Part shown: positions 53,784-62,423 of the stretch, one piece after another
How the letters are laid out: every line of letters starts with the position of its first letter
How positions within the stretch are numbered: position 1 is the first letter of the stretch
Source of the DNA: an uncultured Cohaesibacter sp.
Lineage (GTDB): Bacteria > Pseudomonadota > Alphaproteobacteria > Rhizobiales > Cohaesibacteraceae
Length of the DNA stretch: 64,000 bases
Assembly (NCBI RefSeq): GCF_963667045.1
Contig: NZ_OY762934.1
Coordinates: 2,349,501 to 2,413,500 of the forward strand
Direction: 5' to 3'
The notes under the pieces: generated by a model
Database searches by the model: none
Seen by the model: the letters and a program-made list of their open reading frames with translations, nothing else
Told to the model about the DNA's origin: nothing
Program-made: the position numbers and the translations under genes

Positions 53784-53808
53784 AAAAAGGCGGGCTTCAA
53801 AGCCCGCC
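53784..53808 (-). terminator. Terminator after the NSS symporter
   Basis: Minus-strand GGCGGGCTT pairs perfectly with AAGCCCGCC across a two-base loop, then TTTTTC. Located about 30 bp past the symporter stop, and convergent with the DUF1176 gene. Confidence 0.92.
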
Positions 53809-53839
53809 TCTTCATATCGGTTTGTTCGGATGTCTACGA

Positions 53840-55180
53840 TCAGAAGCTGATCAGGTTGAGCCCCGAAAGCAGGATCAGCAGAATCGCAATCGGCGCGATA
53901 AAGCGCAGGATGAAGATCCAGATCTTTGCCAGAAGGCCCGGCTCGTTGTCGCCGCACACTTCCTTGTAGGCGCGGGGCGTGATGACCCAGCCCACGAAGA
54001 TGGCGATCAGGAAGCCGCCGATCGGCAGCATGAGGTTCGACGTCAGGAAGTCCATGAGGTCGAAGAAATTCTTGCCGAAGATGGTGTAGTCACCCCAGAT
54101 GCCCATTGCCAGCGAGCAGGGAATGCCCAGCAGGAACGATAGGAAGCCGGAGGTGATGGTGATCTGGCTGCGGCTGAAGCCCTTGGTCGAGAAGAAGGCA
54201 ACCAGCGGTTCGAGCAGCGAGATGGAGCTGGTCAGCGCCGCAATGGTCAGCAACAGGAAGAACAGGGTGCCGAAGAAAATGCCGCCGGGCATCGACATGA
54301 AGACCGCAGGCAGCGTGACAAAGGTCAGCCCGGGTCCTGCGCCCGGGTCCATGCCGAAGGCAAAGACGGCGGGCAGAATGGCCAGACCAGCCAGAATGGC
54401 AACGGCCGTGTCAAGGAAGGCCACCTGCCAGGCGGACGAGCCCAGCTTGGCGTCCTTGCCCAGATAGGACCCATAGGTCAGGATCGCGCCCATGCCGAGG
54501 GAGAGCGAGAAGAAGGCCTGACCGAGCGCCGCCATGATGGTTTCACCGGTGATCTTGGAGAAATCCGGCGCAAGAAAGAATTCGATACCCTTTTCGGCAC
54601 CGGGCAGCGTCACTGCGCGGATCACCAGAGCAAGGAGGATGAGGAACAGGATCGGCATCAGGATCTTGCCTGCCCGCTCGATGCCATTGGCAACGCCACC
54701 CAAAACCACGACAACCGTCAGCGCGACGAAGATGGCCTGATAGATGATCGGCTGCACGGGATCGGAGATGAAGCCGCCAAATGCCTGTCCCAGCGCGTCG
54801 CCATCCATGCCAGCAAATCCGCCACTGGCAAAGCGGAAGATATAGTCGATGGTCCAGCCTGCAACGACGCAGTAGAAGGACAGGATCATGAAGGCAGCAG
54901 CGATGCCCATGTAGCCGACGATGGAAAAGAAGCCCGGTCCGAGCTTCTTGAAGGCATGGATCGCATCGGACTGGCTGGCACGGCCGATCATGATCTCGGC
55001 CAGAAGCACCGACAGGCCAATGGTAAAGACCAGAGCCAGATAGATGATGATGAAGGCCGCTCCCCCGTTGTCACCGGCCATGTAGGGGAATTTCCAGATA
55101 TTTCCCAGACCAACAGCCGATCCTGCCGTGGCCATGATGAAACCGAGACGAGAGCCCCAGTGTTCGCGTTTGACACTCAT
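53840..55180 (-). CDS. Neurotransmitter:sodium symporter (NSS/SNF) family transporter
   Basis: A 446-residue membrane transporter of the LeuT-type NSS family, expected to import amino acids or amines with sodium. The N-terminal signature is strong (REHWGSRLGFIMATAGSAVGLGNIWKFPYMAGDNGGAAF), including the sodium-binding helix 1 with its unwound glycine region. About eleven helices, consistent with bacterial members. It is a single gene with its own terminator. Substrate not determinable. Confidence 0.95.
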   Translation of the reverse strand: MSVKREHWGSRLGFIMATAGSAVGLGNIWKFPYMAGDNGGAAFIIIYLALVFTIGLSVLLAEIMIGRASQSDAIHAFKKLGPGFFSIVGYMGIAAAFMILSFYCVVAGWTIDYIFRFASGGFAGMDGDALGQAFGGFISDPVQPIIYQAIFVALTVVVVLGGVANGIERAGKILMPILFLILLALVIRAVTLPGAEKGIEFFLAPDFSKITGETIMAALGQAFFSLSLGMGAILTYGSYLGKDAKLGSSAWQVAFLDTAVAILAGLAILPAVFAFGMDPGAGPGLTFVTLPAVFMSMPGGIFFGTLFFLLLTIAALTSSISLLEPLVAFFSTKGFSRSQITITSGFLSFLLGIPCSLAMGIWGDYTIFGKNFFDLMDFLTSNLMLPIGGFLIAIFVGWVITPRAYKEVCGDNEPGLLAKIWIFILRFIAPIAILLILLSGLNLISF

Positions 55181-55631
55181 TTTCGAATTCTTCCCAAAGA
55201 ATCAATTATCAGATGTCGGCTGTCCTCGTTGATCGGCCGCATCCCGTTTTTGTAACTGAAAGGTCCTTCCCGCCAGCAGGGAATACTGTTTGTTTTCCCT
55301 TGAATACTCCCCCGGCAGCTGCCGCTCCGCCAAACCGTTTCGAGACAGACCGTGAATGGGTGGTCCGCACCCGCTCCGGCCAAGACCCGAACCGGGTTTC
55401 GGCAGCGATCGATCCTGCTGGATCCAATCGTTAAGACCTTACTAACAGCGATGCTTTTTTGCGCAAAGACTGCTCAAAAGTCGATCAGAGATTCAATAAA
55501 AAGTCAAAAAACGAAGAAATTTTTCATTATCCAGTGCATTCTTCTGCGAAAATATTCACAAAAGCTGCTAACTGTCCTGTTTTTTAGTCAATAGAGTATC
55601 AAAAAGGCATCACGTGATCGGAGAGGCTTGC
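55181..55631. other. Intergenic region between NSS symporter and TAXI-TRAP permease
   Basis: 451 bp without a convincing gene. The part next to the symporter is GC-rich, whereas 55430-55600 is AT-rich with runs of A and T. It should hold the symporter promoter. No palindrome or terminator of note. Confidence 0.55.
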
Positions 55632-57431
55632 CTACAGGAAAGCGCGGCCAAAAATGATCACCAGTCCGAGCAGGATCAATCCGGCCCGGGTGAGCGGCCT
55701 GAATCTGGCGATCAGGCCATAGGACAAGGCTGCCAGCCCCACCCCGATCTGGACCGTCACCAACAGGGCAGCAATAGGCTGCTGACCCAAGGCGATCAGT
55801 TCCGGATTGGCGATCATGCCAAGCGGGATGATATAGAGCCCGATGCCAAGGGACATGGCCGTCAGTGCCACCTTCAACCAATCTTCCCCGACCATGCCAG
55901 CGGCAATGAACACCGCCCCGCAGACCGGCGGCGTGATGGTCGACAGCAGGGCAAACCAGAAGACGAAGAGATGGGCCTGCAATGGCTCCAGCCCGGACTG
56001 CACCAGTGCCGGACCGGCAACAGACACGCAGATGACATAGGCTGCCGTTGTCGGCACTTCCATGCCCAGCACGAGGCAGGCAAGGGCCGTCAGTAGCAGC
56101 GATGGCCACAACAGGCCCGAAGAGCCGGACAGGATCAGCGAGGTGATCTTGACCCCCAGCCCGGTGACGGACAGCACGCCAATGATGATCGAGGCACACA
56201 GGATGATCGAGGCGATCATCGCCACCTGCCGGGCAGAGGTGATGAAGGCCGTTTCAAACCGGGCAATGATCTGCCCCGGCACGGCTTTCAGATTGCGGTT
56301 GAACAACAGCAACAGCGCTGCTGCCAGAATTGAGATGGTTGCTGCATATTGCGGCGTATAATCGGCGGCAAACATGCCCAGCAGCAAAACGCAGAATGGC
56401 ACCAGAAAGAAAGCGGAGGTGATGATCACATCGCGCATGGGTGGACGGTCGGCCTCGGCAATGCCGGAGAGCTTGAAGCGGGTAGCATAGGCGTTGATGC
56501 CGATCCACACGGCAAAGAAATAGAGGAAGGCAGGCAGCAGCGCCGCCATGATGATCGACGTGTAGGGCGTGCCAGTCAGCTCTACCATGACAAAGGCACC
56601 GGCCCCCATCAACGGCGGCATGATCTGGCCGCCGGAGGAGGCAACCGCCTCGACCGCACCGGCAAGACGACGGGGATAGCCAAGGCTGGTCATGGCTGGC
56701 AGGGTGATGGCCCCTGTCGAGGCGACGTTGGCACTGGCCGATCCCGAGATCGATCCGAACAGGGCCGAGGAAATCACGGACACCTTGGCGCCGCCACCGG
56801 TCAGGCGGCCCGCAGCGGCAGCGGCAACATTCATGAAGCCCTGCCCGGCCTCACCGGCATTGAGCACCGCGCCAAAGATGACGAAAATCGCAACAACCGA
56901 GACGGATACACCCGTCAGACTGCCCCAGAGCCCGCCTTCAGCGATGGTCAGGGTACCCAGGAATGAGCCAAGCGGCATTGGCGAATGGCCGAATTCGCCC
57001 GGAATATATTGCCCGAACAGGCCATACATCAGGGCCAGAAAGGCGACGATGGGCAAGGGCCAGCCGATGGCGCGACGGGCAGATTCCATCACCACGACAA
57101 TGAGCACAATCGCCATGGCGATCTGTCCGTTGCCTTCCAGAAAGCCATACTGGTCAATCAGATCGGACTGATTGAAAGCGATATAGAGGCAGGACAGGAC
57201 CCCGGCTGCGGCCAATAGCCAGCCTGACAGGCGAAAAGCCAGAGAGCCCACGGCTCTGGGGCCGATGACGAGAATCCACGGCAATGCCAGGGCCATATGT
57301 ACCGGGCGAGACACCAGATTGGGCGTCAGGCCGGAAAAGATCAATCCGAGATGAAAGACCACAAGCACAAGGGCCAGCAGGAAAACAATCAGCCGAACAG
57401 GCATGCTCTTGGACTCAGGGGCTTGCATCAT
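55632..57431 (-). CDS. TAXI-type TRAP transporter fused permease (4TM/12TM)
   Basis: A 599-residue membrane protein with the small and large TRAP permease domains fused, as in TAXI-TRAP systems. The N-terminal four-helix part (LIVFLLALVLVVFHLGLIFSG onward) is followed by a DctM-like domain. That domain has GAVLNAGEAGQGFMNVAAAAAG, GSISGSASANVASTGAITLP and VASSGGQIMPPLMGAGAFVM. It lies downstream of the TAXI binding-protein gene. Its likely cargo is an organic acid, unspecified. Confidence 0.94.
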   Translation of the reverse strand: MMQAPESKSMPVRLIVFLLALVLVVFHLGLIFSGLTPNLVSRPVHMALALPWILVIGPRAVGSLAFRLSGWLLAAAGVLSCLYIAFNQSDLIDQYGFLEGNGQIAMAIVLIVVVMESARRAIGWPLPIVAFLALMYGLFGQYIPGEFGHSPMPLGSFLGTLTIAEGGLWGSLTGVSVSVVAIFVIFGAVLNAGEAGQGFMNVAAAAAGRLTGGGAKVSVISSALFGSISGSASANVASTGAITLPAMTSLGYPRRLAGAVEAVASSGGQIMPPLMGAGAFVMVELTGTPYTSIIMAALLPAFLYFFAVWIGINAYATRFKLSGIAEADRPPMRDVIITSAFFLVPFCVLLLGMFAADYTPQYAATISILAAALLLLFNRNLKAVPGQIIARFETAFITSARQVAMIASIILCASIIIGVLSVTGLGVKITSLILSGSSGLLWPSLLLTALACLVLGMEVPTTAAYVICVSVAGPALVQSGLEPLQAHLFVFWFALLSTITPPVCGAVFIAAGMVGEDWLKVALTAMSLGIGLYIIPLGMIANPELIALGQQPIAALLVTVQIGVGLAALSYGLIARFRPLTRAGLILLGLVIIFGRAFL

Positions 57432-57507
57432 GGATATGCTCTACTTCTATCGTGATCGATTGGCGGCTGGAAAGGAAGAGGCCATCAGCCAGGCAGGATA
57501 TAACAAG

Positions 57508-57529
57508 GCCGTGGCCGGGTGGCCACGGC
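57508..57529 (-). other. Intercistronic stem-loop in the TAXI-TRAP operon
   Basis: GCCGTGGCC pairs perfectly with GGCCACGGC around GGGT. It lies between the binding-protein gene and the permease gene, with no T tract. It probably stabilises the binding-protein message. Confidence 0.65.
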
Positions 57530-57553
57530 TGAATTCAGTGTTGGTTCAGAAAC

Positions 57554-58510
57554 TTACATCTGGCTTTCGGAAAGCTCGAAACCGGCTTCCTTGTAGTATT
57601 TGACCGCGCCGGGATGCAACTTGGTGGTGATATTGCCCATCAGCTCCCTGGTGACGCCTTTCCACCATGGGGCGGTTTCGGTCATCTTGGCTTTCTGTTC
57701 CCAGAAGGTCTTGGTCAGCTCGTAGGCGGTTGCGTCATCCATCGCAGCAGTGGCATAGGCGACAACCGGCAGGGAGGTGGTGCTTACATCGGCATCCTGA
57801 CCGGCATAGGTTCCGGCCGGGATGACCAGCTTGGCCCGCTTGGTTGCGGCGATCTGTTCATCGGACAGCGACAGAATGGTGACATCCGTGGAAGCGGCGG
57901 CTTCAACCACGTTCGGAGCCGGGTAGGAACCGGAGGTCACGAAGCCATCGATCTGGCCGTTCTTGAGCGCCGGAACGGCGTTGGACAGTTCAACCTGAGA
58001 CAGGTTGATCTTGCCTTCAAGACCGAAGAGCTTGAGATATTTCTCGCCTTCACTGGCACCAAAGGAACCCTTGCCCAGCAGAATCGACTTACCTTCCATC
58101 CCGGCAAAATCGGTGATGCCGCTGGCCTTGGAAACGACGAAATGCATCGACAGGCTCGGAATCGGGAACAGCGCCCGGATGTCGGCAAATTTCGGGCTGG
58201 TCTTGCCTTCAAAGGCACCCTTGCCCGCCTGGGCCAGCCCGACGAGAGCTGGCGGCGTGGTGAACACATAGTCAGCGCCGCGCCCGCGAACTTCCATGAC
58301 ATTCTGCACCGAGCCCTGGCTTTCCTCGACCGTCACGATGATGTTGCCATCCGTGCCTGCCTTGATGGCTTCAGCGATCTGCACACCCATCTGATAATAG
58401 GATGAAGAGGTTTTCGCAGACTTGTAAGTCACCCGCGTTTCAGCATGTGCCAGCCCTGCGGTCATGGCAATGGTTGCTGCTGCGAGGAGCGTTCCACCCA
58501 ATTTGAGCAT
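57554..58510 (-). CDS. TAXI-family TRAP substrate-binding protein
   Basis: A 318-residue exported binding protein. The signal peptide (about 1-23, GTLLAAATIAMTAGLAHA) precedes the TAXI-family fold, with SSSYYQMGVQIAEAIKAGTDGNIIVTVEESQGSVQNVMEVRGRGADYVF. The later VPALKNGQIDGFVTSGSYPAPNV is also typical. The start at 58510 has GGAGGAAATACA upstream; the frame extends further but without signal-peptide sense. Substrate unknown; the fused permease follows. Confidence 0.94.
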   Translation of the reverse strand: MLKLGGTLLAAATIAMTAGLAHAETRVTYKSAKTSSSYYQMGVQIAEAIKAGTDGNIIVTVEESQGSVQNVMEVRGRGADYVFTTPPALVGLAQAGKGAFEGKTSPKFADIRALFPIPSLSMHFVVSKASGITDFAGMEGKSILLGKGSFGASEGEKYLKLFGLEGKINLSQVELSNAVPALKNGQIDGFVTSGSYPAPNVVEAAASTDVTILSLSDEQIAATKRAKLVIPAGTYAGQDADVSTTSLPVVAYATAAMDDATAYELTKTFWEQKAKMTETAPWWKGVTRELMGNITTKLHPGAVKYYKEAGFELSESQM

Positions 58511-58765
58511 TGTATTTCCTCCGCTTTTTGGAAAAGTGCGTTTTTGTTGGCCCCACACTAGCCAAATTTGCGAGGGCTGCAAGAAAAAGCCGAAGGGCAA
58601 GCGCAATTTTTGATAAATTTTCGGCATCAGACGCAAATTTATCAAATCTTCCACTGACAAAAGCGCAAGAAAGCGAACAGAAATAGTCCAATCAGCCGCC
58701 ATGCTTCCCTCAACGGCATCCCGCCAGCAACGGGAAGCAAGATCGCAGTCGACGGCTTTAGAGGG

Positions 58766-59959
58766 TCACGCCTTGTGCTCGCATGGAGCAAGATTCCGGG
58801 CGAGCGCGATAATCAGCAGGGCCAAGGTCGAGAGCAGCAGAAAGGCCCAGCGGATGGAAAAGGCATCGGCCAGAAAGCCGATTACGACCGGGCCGAACAG
58901 ACCGCCGCCATAGCCGAAGGTAGCCACTGCCGCGATGGCAGGTCCGGGCGACATCGTGTCATCGTTTGAGGCGCGCGAAAAGGCCAGCGGCACGACAAGG
59001 GCATAGCCGATGCCCATCATCGCAAACCCGACGAGAATCGCCGGCATCGTGGCCACCGTCACGGCAAGCAACGACCCTGAGGCAGCGACAAGACCACTGA
59101 GCCGGGCCGTTCTGACCGCGCCCAGCCGGGCAATGATGACATCTCCAGCCAGACGCATGACAACCATTGCCACGGAAAAGCAGGTGTAGCCAAGGGCTGC
59201 GGTGCCTTCGTTGGTCAGCGCGATCTGCACGAGGAAGATCGCTCCCCAGTCCCCCATGGCCCCTTCACCAAGGCCCGCGCACAACCCCATCAGTCCGACA
59301 AAGGCCAAGGCCCCTTTCGGGAAAACGAAGATCGGATGGGAGTTTCCGGGTTGTTTGCCGGATTTGGGGGACTGCCACTGAATGAAGCCGAACGGCAGGG
59401 CGATTGCCAGCACGATGATGCCACCGATGAGGAAATGCACCATCGGGCTCGCCCCGAGATGAACGGCCAGAAAGCCGGTTGCCGCCCCGAGCCCGGAGCC
59501 AAGGCTCCACATGGCATGGAAAGAGGACATGATCGGCTTGCCCCTTGCCTTCTCCACCTCACCAGCCCATGCGTTCATGGAGACATCCATGGCACCATGG
59601 GCGGCGCCGAACACAAACAGTGCCAGGCCCAACAGCAGAACACCTGGCGCAAAGGCGAGACCGGCAAGGGTTGCGCCATAGGCAATTGCCAACCCCTTGG
59701 TCACCGGTGCGCTGCCCATGCGGTCGACGAAGCGCCCCGCCAGCGGGAAAGAGACAATGGCCCCTGCACACATGCACAGCAGCAGGATGCCAAGCACCGC
59801 CTCGGACAATTGGTGCATTTCTGCGATCGCCGGAACCCGTGAGGCCCACATGCCATAGAAAGCACCGTTGAGCATGAACATCGCCGAAACGGCGCGGCGC
59901 GGCGTACGCAGGCCCTGCCAGACGACAGGCTGGCTGATCACGGTGTTCGGGTTAGGCAT
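58766..59959 (-). CDS. Major facilitator superfamily transporter
   Basis: A 397-residue MFS protein with twelve helices. It shows FYGMWASRVPAIAEMHQLSEAVLG in helix 1-2, GRFVDRMGSAPVTKG as the loop 2-3 motif and GAAHGAMDVSMNAWAG in the first half. The pattern resembles YbjJ-like transporters. ATG at 59959 has GGAG upstream and overlaps the DeoR stop by a few bases, giving a two-gene operon. Substrate likely a sugar or related metabolite given the DeoR partner (inference). Confidence 0.9.
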   Translation of the reverse strand: MPNPNTVISQPVVWQGLRTPRRAVSAMFMLNGAFYGMWASRVPAIAEMHQLSEAVLGILLLCMCAGAIVSFPLAGRFVDRMGSAPVTKGLAIAYGATLAGLAFAPGVLLLGLALFVFGAAHGAMDVSMNAWAGEVEKARGKPIMSSFHAMWSLGSGLGAATGFLAVHLGASPMVHFLIGGIIVLAIALPFGFIQWQSPKSGKQPGNSHPIFVFPKGALAFVGLMGLCAGLGEGAMGDWGAIFLVQIALTNEGTAALGYTCFSVAMVVMRLAGDVIIARLGAVRTARLSGLVAASGSLLAVTVATMPAILVGFAMMGIGYALVVPLAFSRASNDDTMSPGPAIAAVATFGYGGGLFGPVVIGFLADAFSIRWAFLLLSTLALLIIALARNLAPCEHKA

Positions 59960-60716
59960 GGATAATCTCCGCTCCAGCTGCCGCAAAGGGCTGCATCATT
60001 GCTTCGTCCGCATCTGTAACGATGGTGGTAATGGCGTCGACCGGCAGCACCCTGTGGCGAGCCCGTTGGCCAACCTTGGTCCGGGAGCACACCAGTATGG
60101 TTTCATTGGCTGCACGGATGAGCGCGCGTGTCATGCTCGCTTCATCGGCATGATCCATACTGAGCCCGAAATCCCGGTCCAGTCCGCAAATGCCGGGGAA
60201 GGCCAGATCTGCGGCGACATTGCCGAGCGCAGTCTCCGTCTCGCCACCAACGGCGCAGCCTCCCCACGGGCTCAGGCGACCGCCAATCATGTGTGTGGCA
60301 ATGCCCTTTTCCAGCGTGATCGAGGCAATCGCCGGGGCGGGTGTAATCACGAACAGATTGTCGAGCGGCTCCAGCCTTTCGGCCAGATGGGTCATGGTCG
60401 CGCCGCCACTGAGGATGATGGTCATGCCTTTCCCGATGCGCTGGAGGGCAGCCCCAACGATCAATGAGCAGTCCGTCTCGGGGATTTGTCGCCGTTCGGA
60501 GAACGGCGTGAATGTTGAGCGGACAGGAATGGCCCCGCCGCGCACCCGATGGGCGAGCCCGCGATCCTCAAGCGCCAGCAGATCGCGGCGGATGGTATCG
60601 AGTGAGATCTCGAACTCTTTGGCCAACGCGGTTGCCACCAGTTGGTCGCCGCTTTCAAGGCGCCGGAGCAACAGTTGCTGTCTGACGGAAGGGTTGTTGA
60701 GCGGAAGGTCGGTCAT
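59952..60716 (-). CDS. DeoR-family transcriptional regulator
   Basis: A 254-residue DeoR-type regulator. The N-terminal helix-turn-helix (QQLLLRRLESGDQLVATALAKEFEISLDTIRRDLLALEDRGL) precedes a sugar-phosphate-isomerase-like effector domain (IILSGGATMTHLAERLEPLDNLFVITPAP). The start at 60716 is preferred, although its ribosome site is weak; a Met at 60764 is possible. A TGCAT-containing palindrome lies 46-73 bp upstream, suggesting autoregulation. Operon with the MFS gene. Confidence 0.9.
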   Translation of the reverse strand: MTDLPLNNPSVRQQLLLRRLESGDQLVATALAKEFEISLDTIRRDLLALEDRGLAHRVRGGAIPVRSTFTPFSERRQIPETDCSLIVGAALQRIGKGMTIILSGGATMTHLAERLEPLDNLFVITPAPAIASITLEKGIATHMIGGRLSPWGGCAVGGETETALGNVAADLAFPGICGLDRDFGLSMDHADEASMTRALIRAANETILVCSRTKVGQRARHRVLPVDAITTIVTDADEAMMQPFAAAGAEIIHA

Positions 60717-61109
60717 AAGGAAACTCTGGTCGGCGGGCTTGATGCCGCAAAGATGCAAACTCATGCAATTTTATGCGATATATTGCATGAATCTGCATAA
60801 GACTGCAATGGTTCATTTGTCACACCCTTCGCGGCAGCGGATATCATGCCCTCCCACGCCCCTCTCACGCCTCCACGGCGTCCCTGTAGACGTCTCAGTA
60901 GAGACTCTTATCACCGTCTTCAACAACGCCTCTGACCCCTTCCTGTGAGGTTTGCCCAGACTGCGGACAGCGAGGCAAATGCGGAATTTTCTTGACAGAC
61001 AGCATGGCCGCGACTAGAGCCTCTTCGCTGCTGTAGTGACGGGCAGCGTCTCCCCCGACATGGCTCCTATTTCGCGGCAACAGGCGGGGCTCACCAGAAA
61101 GCAAAAAAC
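60717..61109. other. Divergent region between DeoR and methyltransferase genes
   Basis: 393 bp without a gene. It contains the DeoR operator candidate at 60762-60789 and, on the plus strand, TTGACA (60992-60997) with TAGAGC 17 bp downstream as a weak promoter for the methyltransferase gene. Confidence 0.55.
60762..60789. promoter_or_regulatory. Candidate DeoR operator
   Basis: CATGCAAT (60762-60769) and ATTGCATG (60782-60789) form a perfect inverted repeat with a 12-bp spacer. Related ATGCA half-sites lie at 60753 and near 60795. Immediately upstream of the DeoR gene. Confidence 0.6.
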
Positions 61110-62060
61110 ATGGTTGGAAAGCCATTTCCTTCGGGCAACCTGCTTGCGGACCGCCGGGCAGAATTCGCTGCGACGATGGCCCAGATGGGCGATTGGGCGT
61201 CAGCAATCGAAGTGCTCTCGGGCGCACTGGAAGAAGCACCCGACTGGGGGGCGGGCTGGTTTCTGCTGGGCGAGTATCATGAACAGGCCCACGATGCCGG
61301 GAAGGCGGGCGACGCCTGGCGGCGGGCGATTGCGCTGGACCCGAGCGATCCGTTCGGCGCAGGGCTCAAACTGGATCTGCTGCGAGATGTGCCGGTGGCC
61401 GAGAGAATGCCGGCCGCCTTCGTTGAAACGCTGTTTGACCAGTATGCGCCGCGCTTTGAGGAATCGCTTTTGGAGAAGCTCGACTATCGCGGGCCGGAGC
61501 TGCTGCTAAACGCCTTGCGGGAGAGCGGCTTCAGCCATGCTCGCCGGGCGCTGGACCTTGGTTGCGGCACCGGCCTGATGGGCGTGCAACTGCGCGATTG
61601 CTGCGACTGGCTCGGCGGCTACGACATCTCCCGTGGCATGCTGGACGAGGCCGAATCCAAGGGCATCTATGATCTTCTGGAAAAGCATGACATTGGTGAT
61701 CTCGCTCCGGCCACCGGAACCTATGATCTGATCATCGCTGCCGATGTGTTCATCTATCTGGGGGCTCTGGAACAGATTGTCGGCTGGTGCGTCGGGGCGC
61801 TCGAGCCTGAGGGGCGGATTGCCTTCACCCTTGAACGCGGCGACAAGCCGATCGAGTTGCGCGAAAGCCGCCGGTTTGCACATTCCCCTGCCTATGTCAC
61901 CGAGCTGTTGCAGCATGCAGGGTTCCACGGCATCGCGATGCAGGATTGCGTGCTGCGACAGGATCGCGGAGCAGACATCCAGTCCTTCTGTGTCGTTGCT
62001 TCTCTCAAGGCGGTCAGTATAGATCGCGATCTGGATGGCGAAGCACAGGTTCTTGCCTGA
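61110..62060 (+). CDS. TPR-containing SAM-dependent methyltransferase
   Basis: A 316-residue protein: TPR-like helices at about 13-88 (AEFAATMAQMGDWASAIEVL, then AWRRAIALDPSDPFGA), a linker, then a class I methyltransferase. Motif I is ALDLGCGTGLMGVQL (148-162) and motif II YDLIIAADVFIYLG. The TPR-plus-methyltransferase layout is known from protein- or small-molecule-modifying enzymes, but the substrate is unknown. The ribosome site is weak. It lies upstream of a second, larger methyltransferase gene on the same strand. Confidence 0.85.
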   Translation: MVGKPFPSGNLLADRRAEFAATMAQMGDWASAIEVLSGALEEAPDWGAGWFLLGEYHEQAHDAGKAGDAWRRAIALDPSDPFGAGLKLDLLRDVPVAERMPAAFVETLFDQYAPRFEESLLEKLDYRGPELLLNALRESGFSHARRALDLGCGTGLMGVQLRDCCDWLGGYDISRGMLDEAESKGIYDLLEKHDIGDLAPATGTYDLIIAADVFIYLGALEQIVGWCVGALEPEGRIAFTLERGDKPIELRESRRFAHSPAYVTELLQHAGFHGIAMQDCVLRQDRGADIQSFCVVASLKAVSIDRDLDGEAQVLA

Positions 62061-62423
62061 ACGCCTGCCTGTTTGGTGACCCATGATCGGGAAGGCGCCT
62101 GTCCCTTCAGGCTCCCTTGTGCCTCCCCTCGTTCCTGCCCCGCAATGGAATGCAACAGAGCCTCACCGCCCCGGCCTGAGGATGCGCCACATTTCGTCAG
62201 CCGTCGTCTGCGATTGTCTTTCTTCCTGTTTCCAACTATCTTTCTTTCAGAGGCGATGAAAGGGCCCATAGCGGCATGCCAAAGCCTCTCAGTCATAGGC
62301 CATGCGTTCGGGTCGGGTCGGGTCGTTAGCATCCACACCAAACTGGACTGCTGGAGAAAGTGGGGAGCAATTGACCCCCGACAATTTGCCCTCAATTTAT
62401 TGCATCAGACAAGCAGGCACAGC
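62061..62423. other. Intergenic region before the multi-domain methyltransferase gene
   Basis: 363 bp without a gene. It contains a short GGGTC tandem repeat (62308-62325). A promoter for the downstream gene may lie here but no clear consensus is visible. Confidence 0.5.
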
